A stretch of 64,000 nt of DNA from Candidatus Acidulodesulfobacterium ferriphilum. GTDB lineage: Bacteria > SZUA-79 > Acidulodesulfobacterales > Acidulodesulfobacteraceae. Location of the stretch: NCBI GenBank assembly GCA_004195035.1, contig SGBD01000004.1, positions 124,001 to 188,000 of the forward strand. Reading direction: 5' to 3'. Position numbers and translations under genes: made by a program. This document shows positions 44,842-52,693 of this stretch, one piece after another. The stretch's first letter is position 1. Every line of letters begins with the position of its first letter. The notes beneath the pieces are model-generated. The model saw only the letters and a list, made by a program, of their open reading frames with translations, did no database searches and was not told where the DNA came from.

Positions 44842-45930
44842 TTATTTATTAAGTTTTGACGCAAAGACATTTGCCTCATCGAATGTCAACATATTGTTAT
44901 ACATGTTAATAGCCGTTTCGATTATCTTCATCGCTATAACTGCACCCGTTCCCTCTCCTAAACGCATAGACAAATCCAGGATCGGTTTTTTACCTTTTAT
45001 AAGGTTAACGGCGGTTTTATGACCTCTTTCTTTTGATAAATGGCCTAAAAACATGTAATCCAAAACATCGGGGTTAAGATTGACGGCTATTAGCGCTCCT
45101 GCGGTAGAAATAAAGCCATCGACTACAACGGGAACCCTGTTAATGGCACACCCCAATATAAAACCTGCTATTGCGCCGATTTCAAATCCGCCAACCCCCG
45201 CTAAAACATCTATCGGGTCGCCGCCGTTTTGTATATTGGATTTAATTGCTTTTTCGATAATAGAGGCCTTTTTGCTTATTATGCTTGAACTTACGCCTGT
45301 TCCGCGGCCGCAAACAAATACGGGCGATTTTCCTGAATAAAAACAAGTAATCGCGGAAGACGGGGTTGTATTGCCTATACCCATATCGCCGGTTGCGCAA
45401 AAATCAGCCCCTCTTTCCTTGACGATATTGGATATTTCTATTCCTTTAAGAATTGATTTTAAAGCATCGTCATATGTCATGGCCTTGGATTTAAATATAT
45501 TATTTGTTCCTGCCTTAATCTTTCCATTTATAAAATTGCCTCCTGCCGGCATTTTTAAATTCGCGTTAATTCCGACATCTACGACCAGAACATTGGCGTT
45601 TACGGAATTTGCTATCGCGTTTATGGCCGCGCCGCCGCTTAAAAAATTTATAACCATTTGAGCCGTAACATCCTGTTTAAACAGGCTAATTCCTTCTTCT
45701 ACGACTCCATGGTCGCCCGCAAATACGCAAACAAACTTATTTTTTAAATACGGTCTTTCTTCTTCCGTAATGGCAACGATATCTTTGGCAAACTCCTCCA
45801 ATCTGCCAAGGCTTCCCTTTGGCTTTATAAGCCTGTTAAGCCTATATTCCGCAATTTTATAAAATTTTTTTTTATCCGCAGGCTTTATTGAATTAACTAA
45901 TGAAAAAAGATAATCCTTTTTTTTGTTCAT
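44842..45930 (-). CDS. cobT: Nicotinate-nucleotide-dimethylbenzimidazole phosphoribosyltransferase
   Basis: Activates the lower-ligand base to its alpha-riboside phosphate. 362 residues. It shows LNRLIKPKGSLGRLEE, FAGDHGVVEEGISLF, MGIGNTTPSSAI, GGFEIGAIAGFILG, VVVDGFISTAGALIA and, near the end, the active-site LRLGEGTGA (Glu). If the adjacent ThiC paralogue is BzaF, the base it uses would derive from 5-hydroxybenzimidazole. Confidence 0.95.
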   Translation of the reverse strand: MNKKKDYLFSLVNSIKPADKKKFYKIAEYRLNRLIKPKGSLGRLEEFAKDIVAITEEERPYLKNKFVCVFAGDHGVVEEGISLFKQDVTAQMVINFLSGGAAINAIANSVNANVLVVDVGINANLKMPAGGNFINGKIKAGTNNIFKSKAMTYDDALKSILKGIEISNIVKERGADFCATGDMGIGNTTPSSAITCFYSGKSPVFVCGRGTGVSSSIISKKASIIEKAIKSNIQNGGDPIDVLAGVGGFEIGAIAGFILGCAINRVPVVVDGFISTAGALIAVNLNPDVLDYMFLGHLSKERGHKTAVNLIKGKKPILDLSMRLGEGTGAVIAMKIIETAINMYNNMLTFDEANVFASKLNK

Positions 45931-46054
45931 ATAAAAACTTTAAAAAATTAAAAATCTTTATCGTTATATTAATTTTGATTCTATTAATTTTATTATAGAT
46001 TATGATAAAAAGATAGATATAAAATTGGGCGCTTTTACTAAATCCGTCAGGTTT

Positions 46055-46660
46055 TTATTTCAATAATACTGGATTCCCCGCAATAATACAGAAGGCTTTG
46101 TCCGATAAGGCGGAAAGCTCCTGTTCCATTAACCCGTTCAATTCGATAAACTTTCTAAGATAAACATCCGCCGGCACCATATTGAAACCAAGCGAATCGG
46201 CTACGGTTATAACGGAGCATTTAATTTCCTTGAGGTATTTTGAAAGCCTTAAAATTGCTCCCTGCGCAAAATCAAAATCGGATATATTTTTAAAGATGGA
46301 AGATAGCCATAATGTTAAGGAATCAATGAGAATTATCCCCTTTTTATTTTTAAAAGATTTATAAGCGGCATCTATCGCGGCCCGCAAATCCGCAAAATTT
46401 TCGTGAACAATAAAAATATCCGACCTTTTTTCTTTATGTCTTTTTATTTTAAGAAGCATTTCACTATCCAAATTTTCAATTTTTGCGGTTGCGATAAAAT
46501 GGAGCGGACTATAATCCCGCCCTGCGGGGGCTAAATCGGGACTGGAGTCCAGACCGCCACCGAAAAATGTTTTATAAATCAATAAGGCTTGTTCTTCGGC
46601 ATATTTTGATTTACCGGAAGATATGCCGCCGGTTATAAAAATTTTGGGTGGATTTTCCAT
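46055..46660 (-). CDS. cobU: Adenosylcobinamide kinase / adenosylcobinamide-phosphate guanylyltransferase
   Basis: Phosphorylates and guanylylates adenosylcobinamide. 201 residues. P-loop GGISSGKSKYAEEQA (11-25), IATAKIENLDSEMLLKIKRH, the ILIDSLTLWLS motif and the late MVPADVYLRKFIELNGLMEQ. Between the P-loop helix and IATAK there is an extra loop of about 20 residues encoded by GC-rich palindromic DNA (46506-46550). First gene of the cobU-cobT-cobS-cbiA run. Confidence 0.93.
   Translation of the reverse strand: MENPPKIFITGGISSGKSKYAEEQALLIYKTFFGGGLDSSPDLAPAGRDYSPLHFIATAKIENLDSEMLLKIKRHKEKRSDIFIVHENFADLRAAIDAAYKSFKNKKGIILIDSLTLWLSSIFKNISDFDFAQGAILRLSKYLKEIKCSVITVADSLGFNMVPADVYLRKFIELNGLMEQELSALSDKAFCIIAGNPVLLK
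46506..46550. repeat. In-frame GC-rich interrupted palindrome in cobU
   Basis: The arms are GGACT...CCCG and CGGG...AGTCC with symmetrical 5-nt internal loops and a further GCCC/GGGC stem in the centre. 45 bp equals fifteen codons. It encodes a loop (SSPDLAPAGRDYSP region) that CobU proteins normally lack. Confidence 0.5.
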
Positions 46661-46706
46661 TTATATATTACAATTATATTACATTGCAAATTTTTTATAG
46701 AATTTT

Positions 46707-47942
46707 TTAAACAACCCCGTAAGCGGATTTTTTAACGGCTTCCAGATACATCAATGCTTCGCTGTCTATTTTTAGTATATCGTCAATCGTGGCAAGCGGA
46801 TTAATTTTTTTAAGTATCGCATTAGCCAAAATATAATAGCCGTTATAAAATGCGTCCACAAATTCAATCAGTTCTCCAAGTTTGCCTTTATGGTCAATTA
46901 ACGCATCGGAAATTGCGGAATCAATATTTATTTCTTTCAATAAATCCTGAAACGGCATTCCAAGGGCAACGCTTATGAGAGAAAGCATCCCCACTAAAAA
47001 GGCTTCATCGCCAAAACTTTTGCTTATGAATTTATTGCATATCGTTTCCATTGTTCTGCTTTTTACTATTGCGCTTTCCAGTATGAGATCCGATTCTAAA
47101 TCACTTTTGCCGGAAGCAAGCATCATGGTCAAAATCCATCTGGAAACATTGCCGTATCCCAAAAGCACGATGGCTTGCCTTAATGATGATATTTTTGCGG
47201 CAAATCCGTAAAAAACCGAGTTTATAAGCCTTAAAAGCCTAAAAACAAGAGCGGGCGAAGTTTTAAATAATGCTTCTATTTGCTCTATATCCGCATTTGC
47301 CTGAAAAGCGTTAAATATATTTATTAATAACCTATAGCTCTGGTCTAAACTCACGGAAGATAAAACGGAAGGCTTTTGAAAAAAATACCCCTGATATAAA
47401 TTAAAGCCGAGACTTTTATAAAAATAAAAATCTTCGTCCAGTTCAACTTTTTCGGCCAAAAACTTTACTCCGTAATCTTTTAGAAATAGAAGTATTTCTT
47501 TAATTTCGTTTTTTGAGTATTGCTTAACATCAATCTTGATATAATCGGATAATCTTAAGATAGGCTCCCATTCCTCGCCGTAAACAAAATCGTCCAGCGC
47601 AAACCTAAAACCTTTGTTTTTAAAATCTTGTATTATAGAAACAGCCGTTTCGTCTATTCTACTCGTTTCCAGTATTTCAAGGACTATTTTATCTTTAGGA
47701 AGCAAATCCATTATATCCTGCCTCAAAATATCGGGAACTATATTAATGAATGCGATTTTATCGCTTATCAATGTTTTAAAGCCGACATCATACATATTCT
47801 CCAGCACGCTTGCAGTAGCATTTAAATGATCGACCACCTCGGCAACATTTTCGCCGCTTCTTCTAAAAAGCATCTCGTAGCCGAATATACTTTTATCGCC
47901 GTTTATTATGGGCTGTCTTCCGATATAAATTGGTTTTTTCAT
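46707..47942 (-). CDS. EAL-HDOD signalling protein
   Basis: 411 residues. The N-terminal EAL phosphodiesterase-like domain (about 1-205) reads EMLFRR where an active enzyme has EALxR, but keeps the later acidic and Lys positions (VLEILE, FALDDF, YIKIDV, AEKVE, YFFQKP). The C-terminal HDOD domain (about 210-400) is typical (LFKTSPALVFRLLRLINSVF). This is the YuxH/CdgJ architecture, often a c-di-GMP effector rather than an enzyme. Monocistronic. Confidence 0.88.
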   Translation of the reverse strand: MKKPIYIGRQPIINGDKSIFGYEMLFRRSGENVAEVVDHLNATASVLENMYDVGFKTLISDKIAFINIVPDILRQDIMDLLPKDKIVLEILETSRIDETAVSIIQDFKNKGFRFALDDFVYGEEWEPILRLSDYIKIDVKQYSKNEIKEILLFLKDYGVKFLAEKVELDEDFYFYKSLGFNLYQGYFFQKPSVLSSVSLDQSYRLLINIFNAFQANADIEQIEALFKTSPALVFRLLRLINSVFYGFAAKISSLRQAIVLLGYGNVSRWILTMMLASGKSDLESDLILESAIVKSRTMETICNKFISKSFGDEAFLVGMLSLISVALGMPFQDLLKEINIDSAISDALIDHKGKLGELIEFVDAFYNGYYILANAILKKINPLATIDDILKIDSEALMYLEAVKKSAYGVV

Positions 47943-48203
47943 CTATTTTTAACGCTTTTCCTGCAATATTTATATTAACGATATTTATCGACATTTCAAT
48001 GCCCTGCTATTATAATTTCCGCTTTACATCTCTTACATATATATCTTTTATCATTGATTATCTAAAAGTCAAATATAAAGAGGATAGTTTAAAATTCTTT
48101 TTAGCGTAGAGGGGGCGTGGAGGCTTTAGGAGAATTAGCATAAATTTGACACATTACGGTGGAAAGACCAAAAGATGGAATCATGTAAACCTTTAAATTC
48201 ATA

Positions 48204-48278
48204 TGGTGGGCGCGGCAGGTCTCGAACCTGCGGCTTCCACCGTGTGAAGGTGGCACTCTACCCCTGAGTTACGCGCCC
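48204..48278 (-). tRNA. tRNA-Val (anticodon CAC)
   Basis: 75-nt cloverleaf with encoded CCA on the minus strand. The acceptor pairs GGGCGCG with CGCGCCC, the anticodon stem is CCACC/GGTGG with loop TTCACAC (anticodon at 48244-48246), and the T arm is GCAGG-TTCGAGA-CCTGC. Reads GUG. About 4.2 kb from a second valine tRNA (GAC) on the other strand. Confidence 0.95.
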
Positions 48279-48437
48279 TTAAAACCTTAATAGAAGGTAA
48301 TATAAACATAAATTATAAACAAATTTTCGTCTTTAATTTAGTTTAATAGCGTATAACAAAAATGTCAACAGATTATTAAATGCGAATTATTAAAGAACCC
48401 GAAAATAAGAAAAGTTAAATAAAACCTGCAAAAAGAT

Positions 48438-48479
48438 AAAAAAAATCCCGGCATTATTTTATTATATAATAATACCGGG
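48438..48479 (-). terminator. Rho-independent terminator of the SQR operon
   Basis: A CCCGG...CCGGG hairpin (48447-48479) with an AT-rich upper stem is followed on the minus strand by a run of eight T. It lies 65 bp beyond the DUF1641 gene stop, so it ends that operon before the tRNA-Val gene. Confidence 0.8.
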
Positions 48480-48543
48480 CAAACCGTGACAAAAATTCGC
48501 ACCGCAAATTTATCGGCTTTTTATTTCCCGCTCATCCCTGCTT

Positions 48544-49644
48544 TCAATCTTCCTTGCCAAAAGATGAACTTATAAATATGCTTTGCTGGTTTTCTCTTAA
48601 ATTTTTCGTCAAATTTTTAGCCAAAAGCATCATGAATTTAAGTCCAAAAATAACATCTTTGTCTTTTGTTAAAGAAATCAATGAAAAAATACCGCCTTTA
48701 TGATATTTTTCATCGTCTGCTTCGGTCAAAGTCTCATGCATTGAGCAATCGAGAGCTTTTACGAGTTCTTTTACATCCAGCTGGGTTAAAATGGCTTCCA
48801 CCATATCCAAACCAGTTCCGACAGCCCTGTCGATAAGCCCATCCGTCATCATTCTTCTTGCCGAAGCTACGCCGTTTGCAAGTTCGACAAGGTCATTTAA
48901 TGTGTTGCTATCAATAAATCCCTGGCCCGCGTCAAGAAGCGGCTTTATGTTGTATTGCAATGTCAGGTCGGTTAGTTCCGCCAGTTTTTCTGCCGTGCCG
49001 GCCATCCGCTCAATCATCGCATCGGTCGTTCCTTTAGCAAACCCTGCGGCAAAATCGCCCATTTCCTTAAGTATTTGGAGCGTACCAGACCTCTCGAGTT
49101 CGTCAATCTTTTCGAGCGAGGACTCTAAAGACTTTGATATTTGTTGTGTTTTTTTAACGAGCCCTGCCATATTTTCATCGCTAAGCACATCGGTTAGTTC
49201 CGCCAGTTTTTCTGCCGTGCCGGCCATCCGCTCAATCATCGCATCGGTCGTTCCTTTAGCAAACCCTGCGGCAAAATCGCCCATTTCCTTAAGTATTTGG
49301 AGCGTACCAGACCTCTCGAGTTCGTCAATCTTTTCGATGCCATTTTTCAGACTTTCCGACTTTTCGCCAATCTTTTTGATCATAGAAAGTTGTTCTTCGC
49401 CGGAAAAACTATCCAGCATTGAAAGACTGGTCATAATATTATCGGCCACCCTTTGAACCATTACATCCGTTGCGCTTTCCTTCTGAGCTTGAAGTATTGC
49501 GCTAAATTCATCGAGTGTGTCTAACCTATCTATAATATTTAACAAATGTTCTAAGGCTTGCGGTTTTTCCGTGAGTTTATTAGTTAGGGCGGCGCCGACA
49601 TCTATTTTTGAGCTACGCTGAACTTCGTTTGCATTTTCAGCCAT
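48544..49644 (-). CDS. DUF1641 protein with internal perfect repeat, linked to SQR
   Basis: 366 residues, mostly helical. The C-terminal part (TKDKDVIFGLKFMMLLAKNL) matches the DUF1641 pattern seen near SQR and formate dehydrogenase genes. Upstream, a 74-residue unit occurs twice with an identical core (ELERSGTLQILKEMGDFAAG, then DAMIERMAGTAEKLAELTD); the DNA repeat is 147 bp without a mismatch. No signal peptide, transmembrane segment or cysteine-rich motif except one Cys. A GGAGG site precedes the ATG. Last gene of the operon. Possibly a soluble or peripheral partner of SQR; function not known. Confidence 0.8.
   Translation of the reverse strand: MAENANEVQRSSKIDVGAALTNKLTEKPQALEHLLNIIDRLDTLDEFSAILQAQKESATDVMVQRVADNIMTSLSMLDSFSGEEQLSMIKKIGEKSESLKNGIEKIDELERSGTLQILKEMGDFAAGFAKGTTDAMIERMAGTAEKLAELTDVLSDENMAGLVKKTQQISKSLESSLEKIDELERSGTLQILKEMGDFAAGFAKGTTDAMIERMAGTAEKLAELTDLTLQYNIKPLLDAGQGFIDSNTLNDLVELANGVASARRMMTDGLIDRAVGTGLDMVEAILTQLDVKELVKALDCSMHETLTEADDEKYHKGGIFSLISLTKDKDVIFGLKFMMLLAKNLTKNLRENQQSIFISSSFGKED
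48969..49115. repeat. 147-bp perfect direct repeat, copy 1 (within DUF1641 gene)
   Basis: Identical over 147 bp to 49191-49337. The offset is 222 bp (74 codons), so the reading frame is kept. Synonymous sites are also identical, pointing to recent duplication or gene conversion. Confidence 0.93.
49191..49337. repeat. 147-bp perfect direct repeat, copy 2 (within DUF1641 gene)
   Basis: Second copy of the repeat at 48969-49115. The 75 bp between the copies is not repeated at this identity. Confidence 0.93.
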
Positions 49645-49670
49645 AATTGCCTCCTATTTTAATCGTTAAA

Positions 49671-50810
49671 TTAAAGAACACCCATCGGGGTTAACCAGTA
49701 AACCTTATTATATGTTAATTTAAACCAGTGAATAAGCGCTGACGGAGCAACGGGATTTGGCGGAGTATTATAATCAAACATAATATATGTTGCTTTACTT
49801 AAACCTGTCTCTATAAAACAGAAAACCTTCCCGTCATACCTGAACGGCGTTAGGCCTTCTCTTAACTCAGAGGCAATATTTTCGACGATAATATCCGATT
49901 CAAAGTGGGCAGTAGAACCTGCTTTGCTTATCGGAAGGTTTGTAGTATCCCCGACAACATAGACATTTGTCGCCCCTTCCATCTTAAGCGTAAATTTGTC
50001 GGTCGGTATAAACCCGTTCTGTCCAAGGCCGGAATCTTCGATTACCTGCGCCCCTTTGTGCGGCGGAATCGTGAGCAATAAATCATATTTTAAAGTTACG
50101 CCCTCTAAACTTGTGATGGTTCTTTTATTGGCATCAACCTCTTTCATATTAAACAAAGTTTCAGTTAAGATGCCGTGTTTTGGAAATGTTTTGGCCGCGA
50201 AATGGGCTACAGATTCGAGCCCGTGAAGTCTCCCTATCGGGTAAGTATAGGTATATTCAACCTTATCTCTTATCCCTCTTTGTTTAAACCAATCGTCCAG
50301 CATATATGTAACTTCTAACGGAGCAACAGGACATTTATGCGGCAAACCTATGGCGAGAACAATCTTGCCGCCCTTAAAAGTCATTAATTCATGGCGAAGT
50401 TTTAAACAGGCATCTACCTCGTAAAACCAGTGTCCGCCCTCTCTTAGCCCTGGTATCATTTCAGGGGCAGGCCTTGACCCTGTGGCAAGAACAACAATGT
50501 CATATTTTATAATCAAGCCGTTTTTAAGATGAACCTCATTTTTATCCTTATCGATTTTAACCGCGGGGTGAAGATGAAGTTCAACCATCGGGTCGAGTAA
50601 ATTTCTTTCGTCTCTGACAAGTTCATCATGGTGCTTTAAACCAAAAAGCATGTATAAAAGGCCAGGTTGATAAAAATGCTCCGGCTTATCCGATACCACA
50701 TCGATTACCAACTCGCCTTTTTTAAGCTCCTGCCTCATTTTTTTTGCAAGTAAATTAGCAATAATTGTTCCGCCGACCCCTCCTCCAACGATAACCACTC
50801 TTTTTGACAT
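49671..50810 (-). CDS. sqr: Sulfide:quinone oxidoreductase-type flavoprotein
   Basis: Two-electron oxidation of sulfide to sulfane sulfur or polysulfide with quinone as acceptor, membrane-associated. 379 residues. FAD fingerprint GGGVGG (9-14), VVLATGSRP and the second FAD motif VYVVGDTTNLPISKAGSTAHF. The redox cysteine pair is probably C160 (HKCPVAPLE) and C331 (VFCFIETG). The third SQR cysteine is not at its usual place; C135 lies a few residues later. The C-terminal HWFKLTYNKVYWLTP helix may be the membrane anchor. The CPVAPLE form fits an SQR subtype other than the classical type I; I cannot fix the type. Confidence 0.9.
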   Translation of the reverse strand: MSKRVVIVGGGVGGTIIANLLAKKMRQELKKGELVIDVVSDKPEHFYQPGLLYMLFGLKHHDELVRDERNLLDPMVELHLHPAVKIDKDKNEVHLKNGLIIKYDIVVLATGSRPAPEMIPGLREGGHWFYEVDACLKLRHELMTFKGGKIVLAIGLPHKCPVAPLEVTYMLDDWFKQRGIRDKVEYTYTYPIGRLHGLESVAHFAAKTFPKHGILTETLFNMKEVDANKRTITSLEGVTLKYDLLLTIPPHKGAQVIEDSGLGQNGFIPTDKFTLKMEGATNVYVVGDTTNLPISKAGSTAHFESDIIVENIASELREGLTPFRYDGKVFCFIETGLSKATYIMFDYNTPPNPVAPSALIHWFKLTYNKVYWLTPMGVL

Positions 50811-50820
50811 AACAACCTCC

Positions 50821-50850
50821 TTAATTACATTAATTACATTAATTACATTA
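50821..50850. repeat. Short tandem repeat upstream of SQR
   Basis: Three 9-bp units (TTAATTACA) plus a partial unit lie just upstream of the SQR ribosome-binding site. The length could change by slippage and shift spacing within the operon. Confidence 0.65.
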
Positions 50851-50902
50851 AAAGTTAAATTAATTTAAAGGTATTTTAACTTGCTCCTCTTTGCATCCTT
50901 TC

Positions 50903-51163
50903 TTACATTTCTTTAATCTTTTTTGAAAAAATTCGCCAATAACCGGTTTCTTCGATAACACCCATAAATTCCTGATGAACCTTGTTTAACCACTCCGGAA
51001 CATCTTTGGCGCTACCAGCGTCCCCTGAAATTAGTTCTATTATAGAGCCAACAGGCTGCTGCCTCATCTCCTTTATTAATTCCATAAGCGGCCCCGGGCA
51101 ATATGTCCCTCTTGCATCCACGGTAATAGTCGGTTTAACATCTTTTAAATTTACATCTGCCAT
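50903..51163 (-). CDS. TusA-family sulfur carrier, canonical CPxP
   Basis: 86 residues. Sulfur-carrier fold with the active Cys22 in YCPGPLMELIKEM. The C-terminal part (VHQEFMGVIEETGYWRIFSKK) is longer than in classical TusA. The frame opens at TTG 51178, but GGAGG sits 9 bp before the ATG at 51163 (MADVNLKD), so I use that. It probably carries persulfide sulfur between the SQR product, DsrE and a downstream oxidase or reductase. Confidence 0.9.
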   Translation of the reverse strand: MADVNLKDVKPTITVDARGTYCPGPLMELIKEMRQQPVGSIIELISGDAGSAKDVPEWLNKVHQEFMGVIEETGYWRIFSKKIKEM

Positions 51164-51294
51164 AGTAAACACCTCCAAAATAAAAATAATTAAGCGTTAA
51201 AATAAGATCACATAATATAAGATATAATAATACATATTTATTTATCTTAAAACCGTGCCATTGTTAAACTTATTGCTGTTTTTCGGTTTTAAAA

Positions 51295-51576
51295 TTACAT
51301 ATTATCCACTTTTTTAGCAAATATTCTCCAATAACCTGTTTCCTCGATAACAGATAAAAGTTCCTGATGAACTTTTTTTATCCATTCTATAACTTCTTTG
51401 ACATCTTCCTCTTTATCCGTTAATAATTCTATTACCGTGTTTTTCGGCTGCTGCCTCATTTCTATAATAAACTCGCCCACAGGCGGCATGCAGCACGATA
51501 CGCCCCTTATATCAACTACAACAGATTCGGTATATTCAATATTCTCTGCTAAATTACCCATACAAACATTATTCAT
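51295..51576 (-). CDS. TusA-family paralogue with degenerate active-site motif
   Basis: 93 residues. Clearly a paralogue of the next gene (shared RGxxC, EMRQQP, IEW-KKVHQE, VIEETGYWRIF-KK), but the CPxP motif is replaced: VSCCMPPVGEF has vicinal cysteines C28-C29, then Met-Pro-Pro, with one extra residue compared with its partner. The retained Cys could still carry sulfur, or the protein may bind metal or act as a structural partner. No strong ribosome-binding site. Second gene of the operon. Confidence 0.85.
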   Translation of the reverse strand: MNNVCMGNLAENIEYTESVVVDIRGVSCCMPPVGEFIIEMRQQPKNTVIELLTDKEEDVKEVIEWIKKVHQELLSVIEETGYWRIFAKKVDNM

Positions 51577-51672
51577 TTCAATATCTTAAGATATTGAAAA
51601 ATGCATTTAAAAATTAAATTTAAAAAAGCAGTTTTATTTCTAATTGATATGCATGTGCATTATGAATTAAAA

Positions 51673-52071
51673 TTAAAATGTAATGGTTTCCGCCCCTTCC
51701 ATAATTCCCAGAAACGCGGCAAGGCCTAAATTATCATCGACAATATCTATTAAATCGTCTTTTTCGATCCCTAAAATATCCATTACCATAGAGCACACAT
51801 AAATTTTAATGCCCCCAAGCATTTTAGCCTGGTCAAACAGTTCATAAAACATTGCGGCCTTCTTTTCCTTAATCTGGTGATAAATTTTACCCCCGGTAAA
51901 ATTCTTTTTCTCCACATTTTCCTTTAAATAATTGTAAACCGCGTTCATAGTTACAAAAACGGAAACATCGATGCCGGAAACTGCCGCAACGGATGCGATC
52001 ATTGATGCTACATGAGATTTTTCATATTCCTCAGAGGCAATTATTATTGCCAGTTTTTGGTTATCTGCCAT
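51673..52071 (-). CDS. DsrE-family protein
   Basis: 132 residues. DsrE/F-like alpha/beta fold with N-terminal KLAIIIASEEYEKSHVASMI and a single cysteine, C93, in IKIYVCSMVMDILGI, at the usual sulfur-binding position. A strong AGGAGG site. First gene of the operon, before two TusA-like genes. The arrangement matches DsrE-TusA sulfur-trafficking modules of sulfur-oxidising microbes. No transmembrane helix, so probably cytoplasmic. Confidence 0.9.
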   Translation of the reverse strand: MADNQKLAIIIASEEYEKSHVASMIASVAAVSGIDVSVFVTMNAVYNYLKENVEKKNFTGGKIYHQIKEKKAAMFYELFDQAKMLGGIKIYVCSMVMDILGIEKDDLIDIVDDNLGLAAFLGIMEGAETITF

Positions 52072-52294
52072 AAATGGTCCTCCTATGTTTTTATATTTTA
52101 TTTTAATAATTTATTTTAATGCTTAATGTAAATTTAGTTTTTTGATAAAATTTTTTAAAAAGATAAAAATTCCCTCTTCTATATTTATAATTATATGAAA
52201 TGCAAAATATATACCGAAATCATAATTATTTTTAAGTTAGACAATTCCTTTAAAATCAAGGATTTGATTTTTTAATTTCATAATGAAAATTAGA

Positions 52295-52337
52295 TTTATG
52301 ACAATTTGACAAATTATTTATGACAAATTGTCATAAA
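52295..52337. promoter_or_regulatory. Paired palindromic operator upstream of the sulfur operon
   Basis: A perfect 10+1+10 palindrome, TTTATGACAA-A-TTGTCATAAA (52317-52337), is preceded 22 bp earlier by a second copy of its left half (52295-52304) with a weaker right half. Two sites about two helical turns apart suggest cooperative binding by a dimeric regulator. It lies in the 415-bp gene-free gap (52072-52486) between divergent dsrE and tRNA-Val, about 225 bp from the dsrE start. The rest of the gap shows only AT-rich sequence and the tRNA promoter. The cognate regulator is unknown. Confidence 0.65.
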
Positions 52338-52395
52338 CCCATAATCTATCAATAAAATATGTTAAAATGTTTCAAAATCTGATAAATAATGCCTA

Positions 52396-52425
52396 TTGAC
52401 AAATCAGGTATTTCGGTTGTAATAT
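52396..52425 (+). promoter_or_regulatory. Probable promoter of tRNA-Val(GAC)
   Basis: Perfect -35 TTGACA followed after 18 bp by TAATAT. The start would be near 52432, giving a leader of about 55 nt before the tRNA. Confidence 0.5.
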
Positions 52426-52486
52426 ATATTATCTTTTATTTTTCGGATTGCTTTTTATAAAAAGCTGAAAGGGTTTCTATTCATAC

Positions 52487-52562
<76 letters not shown>

Positions 52563-52604
52563 GATAAACCGCAGTATTTAAGGCATTTCAAGCAATATCC
52601 TATC

Positions 52605-52633
52605 TTGACATAATTTCTTAATTTTGATAAAAT
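52605..52633 (+). promoter_or_regulatory. Integrase promoter
   Basis: TTGACA, exactly 17 bp, TAAAAT. The start is expected near 52640, about 54 bp before the integrase ATG. The two GCATACAA repeats lie immediately downstream of the start, where a bound integrase could repress its own gene. Confidence 0.65.
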
Positions 52634-52655
52634 TTAATCAATTTTAACGAATTTT

Positions 52656-52675
52656 GCATACAAAAACGCATACAA
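52656..52675 (+). repeat. Two GCATACAA direct repeats before the integrase
   Basis: GCATACAA at 52656-52663 and 52668-52675, period 12 bp. Short directly repeated sites next to the attachment site are typical of arm-type binding sites of tyrosine integrases; this assignment is inferred from position. Confidence 0.5.
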
Positions 52676-52693
52676 TTTTTAGGGTAAAATAAT

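Noticed and set aside
48791-49456. 221-codon plus-strand frame opposite the DUF1641 gene
   Set aside because: Ser/Ala-rich antisense shadow that simply mirrors the internal repeat; no ribosome-binding site, and the minus gene fits the operon.
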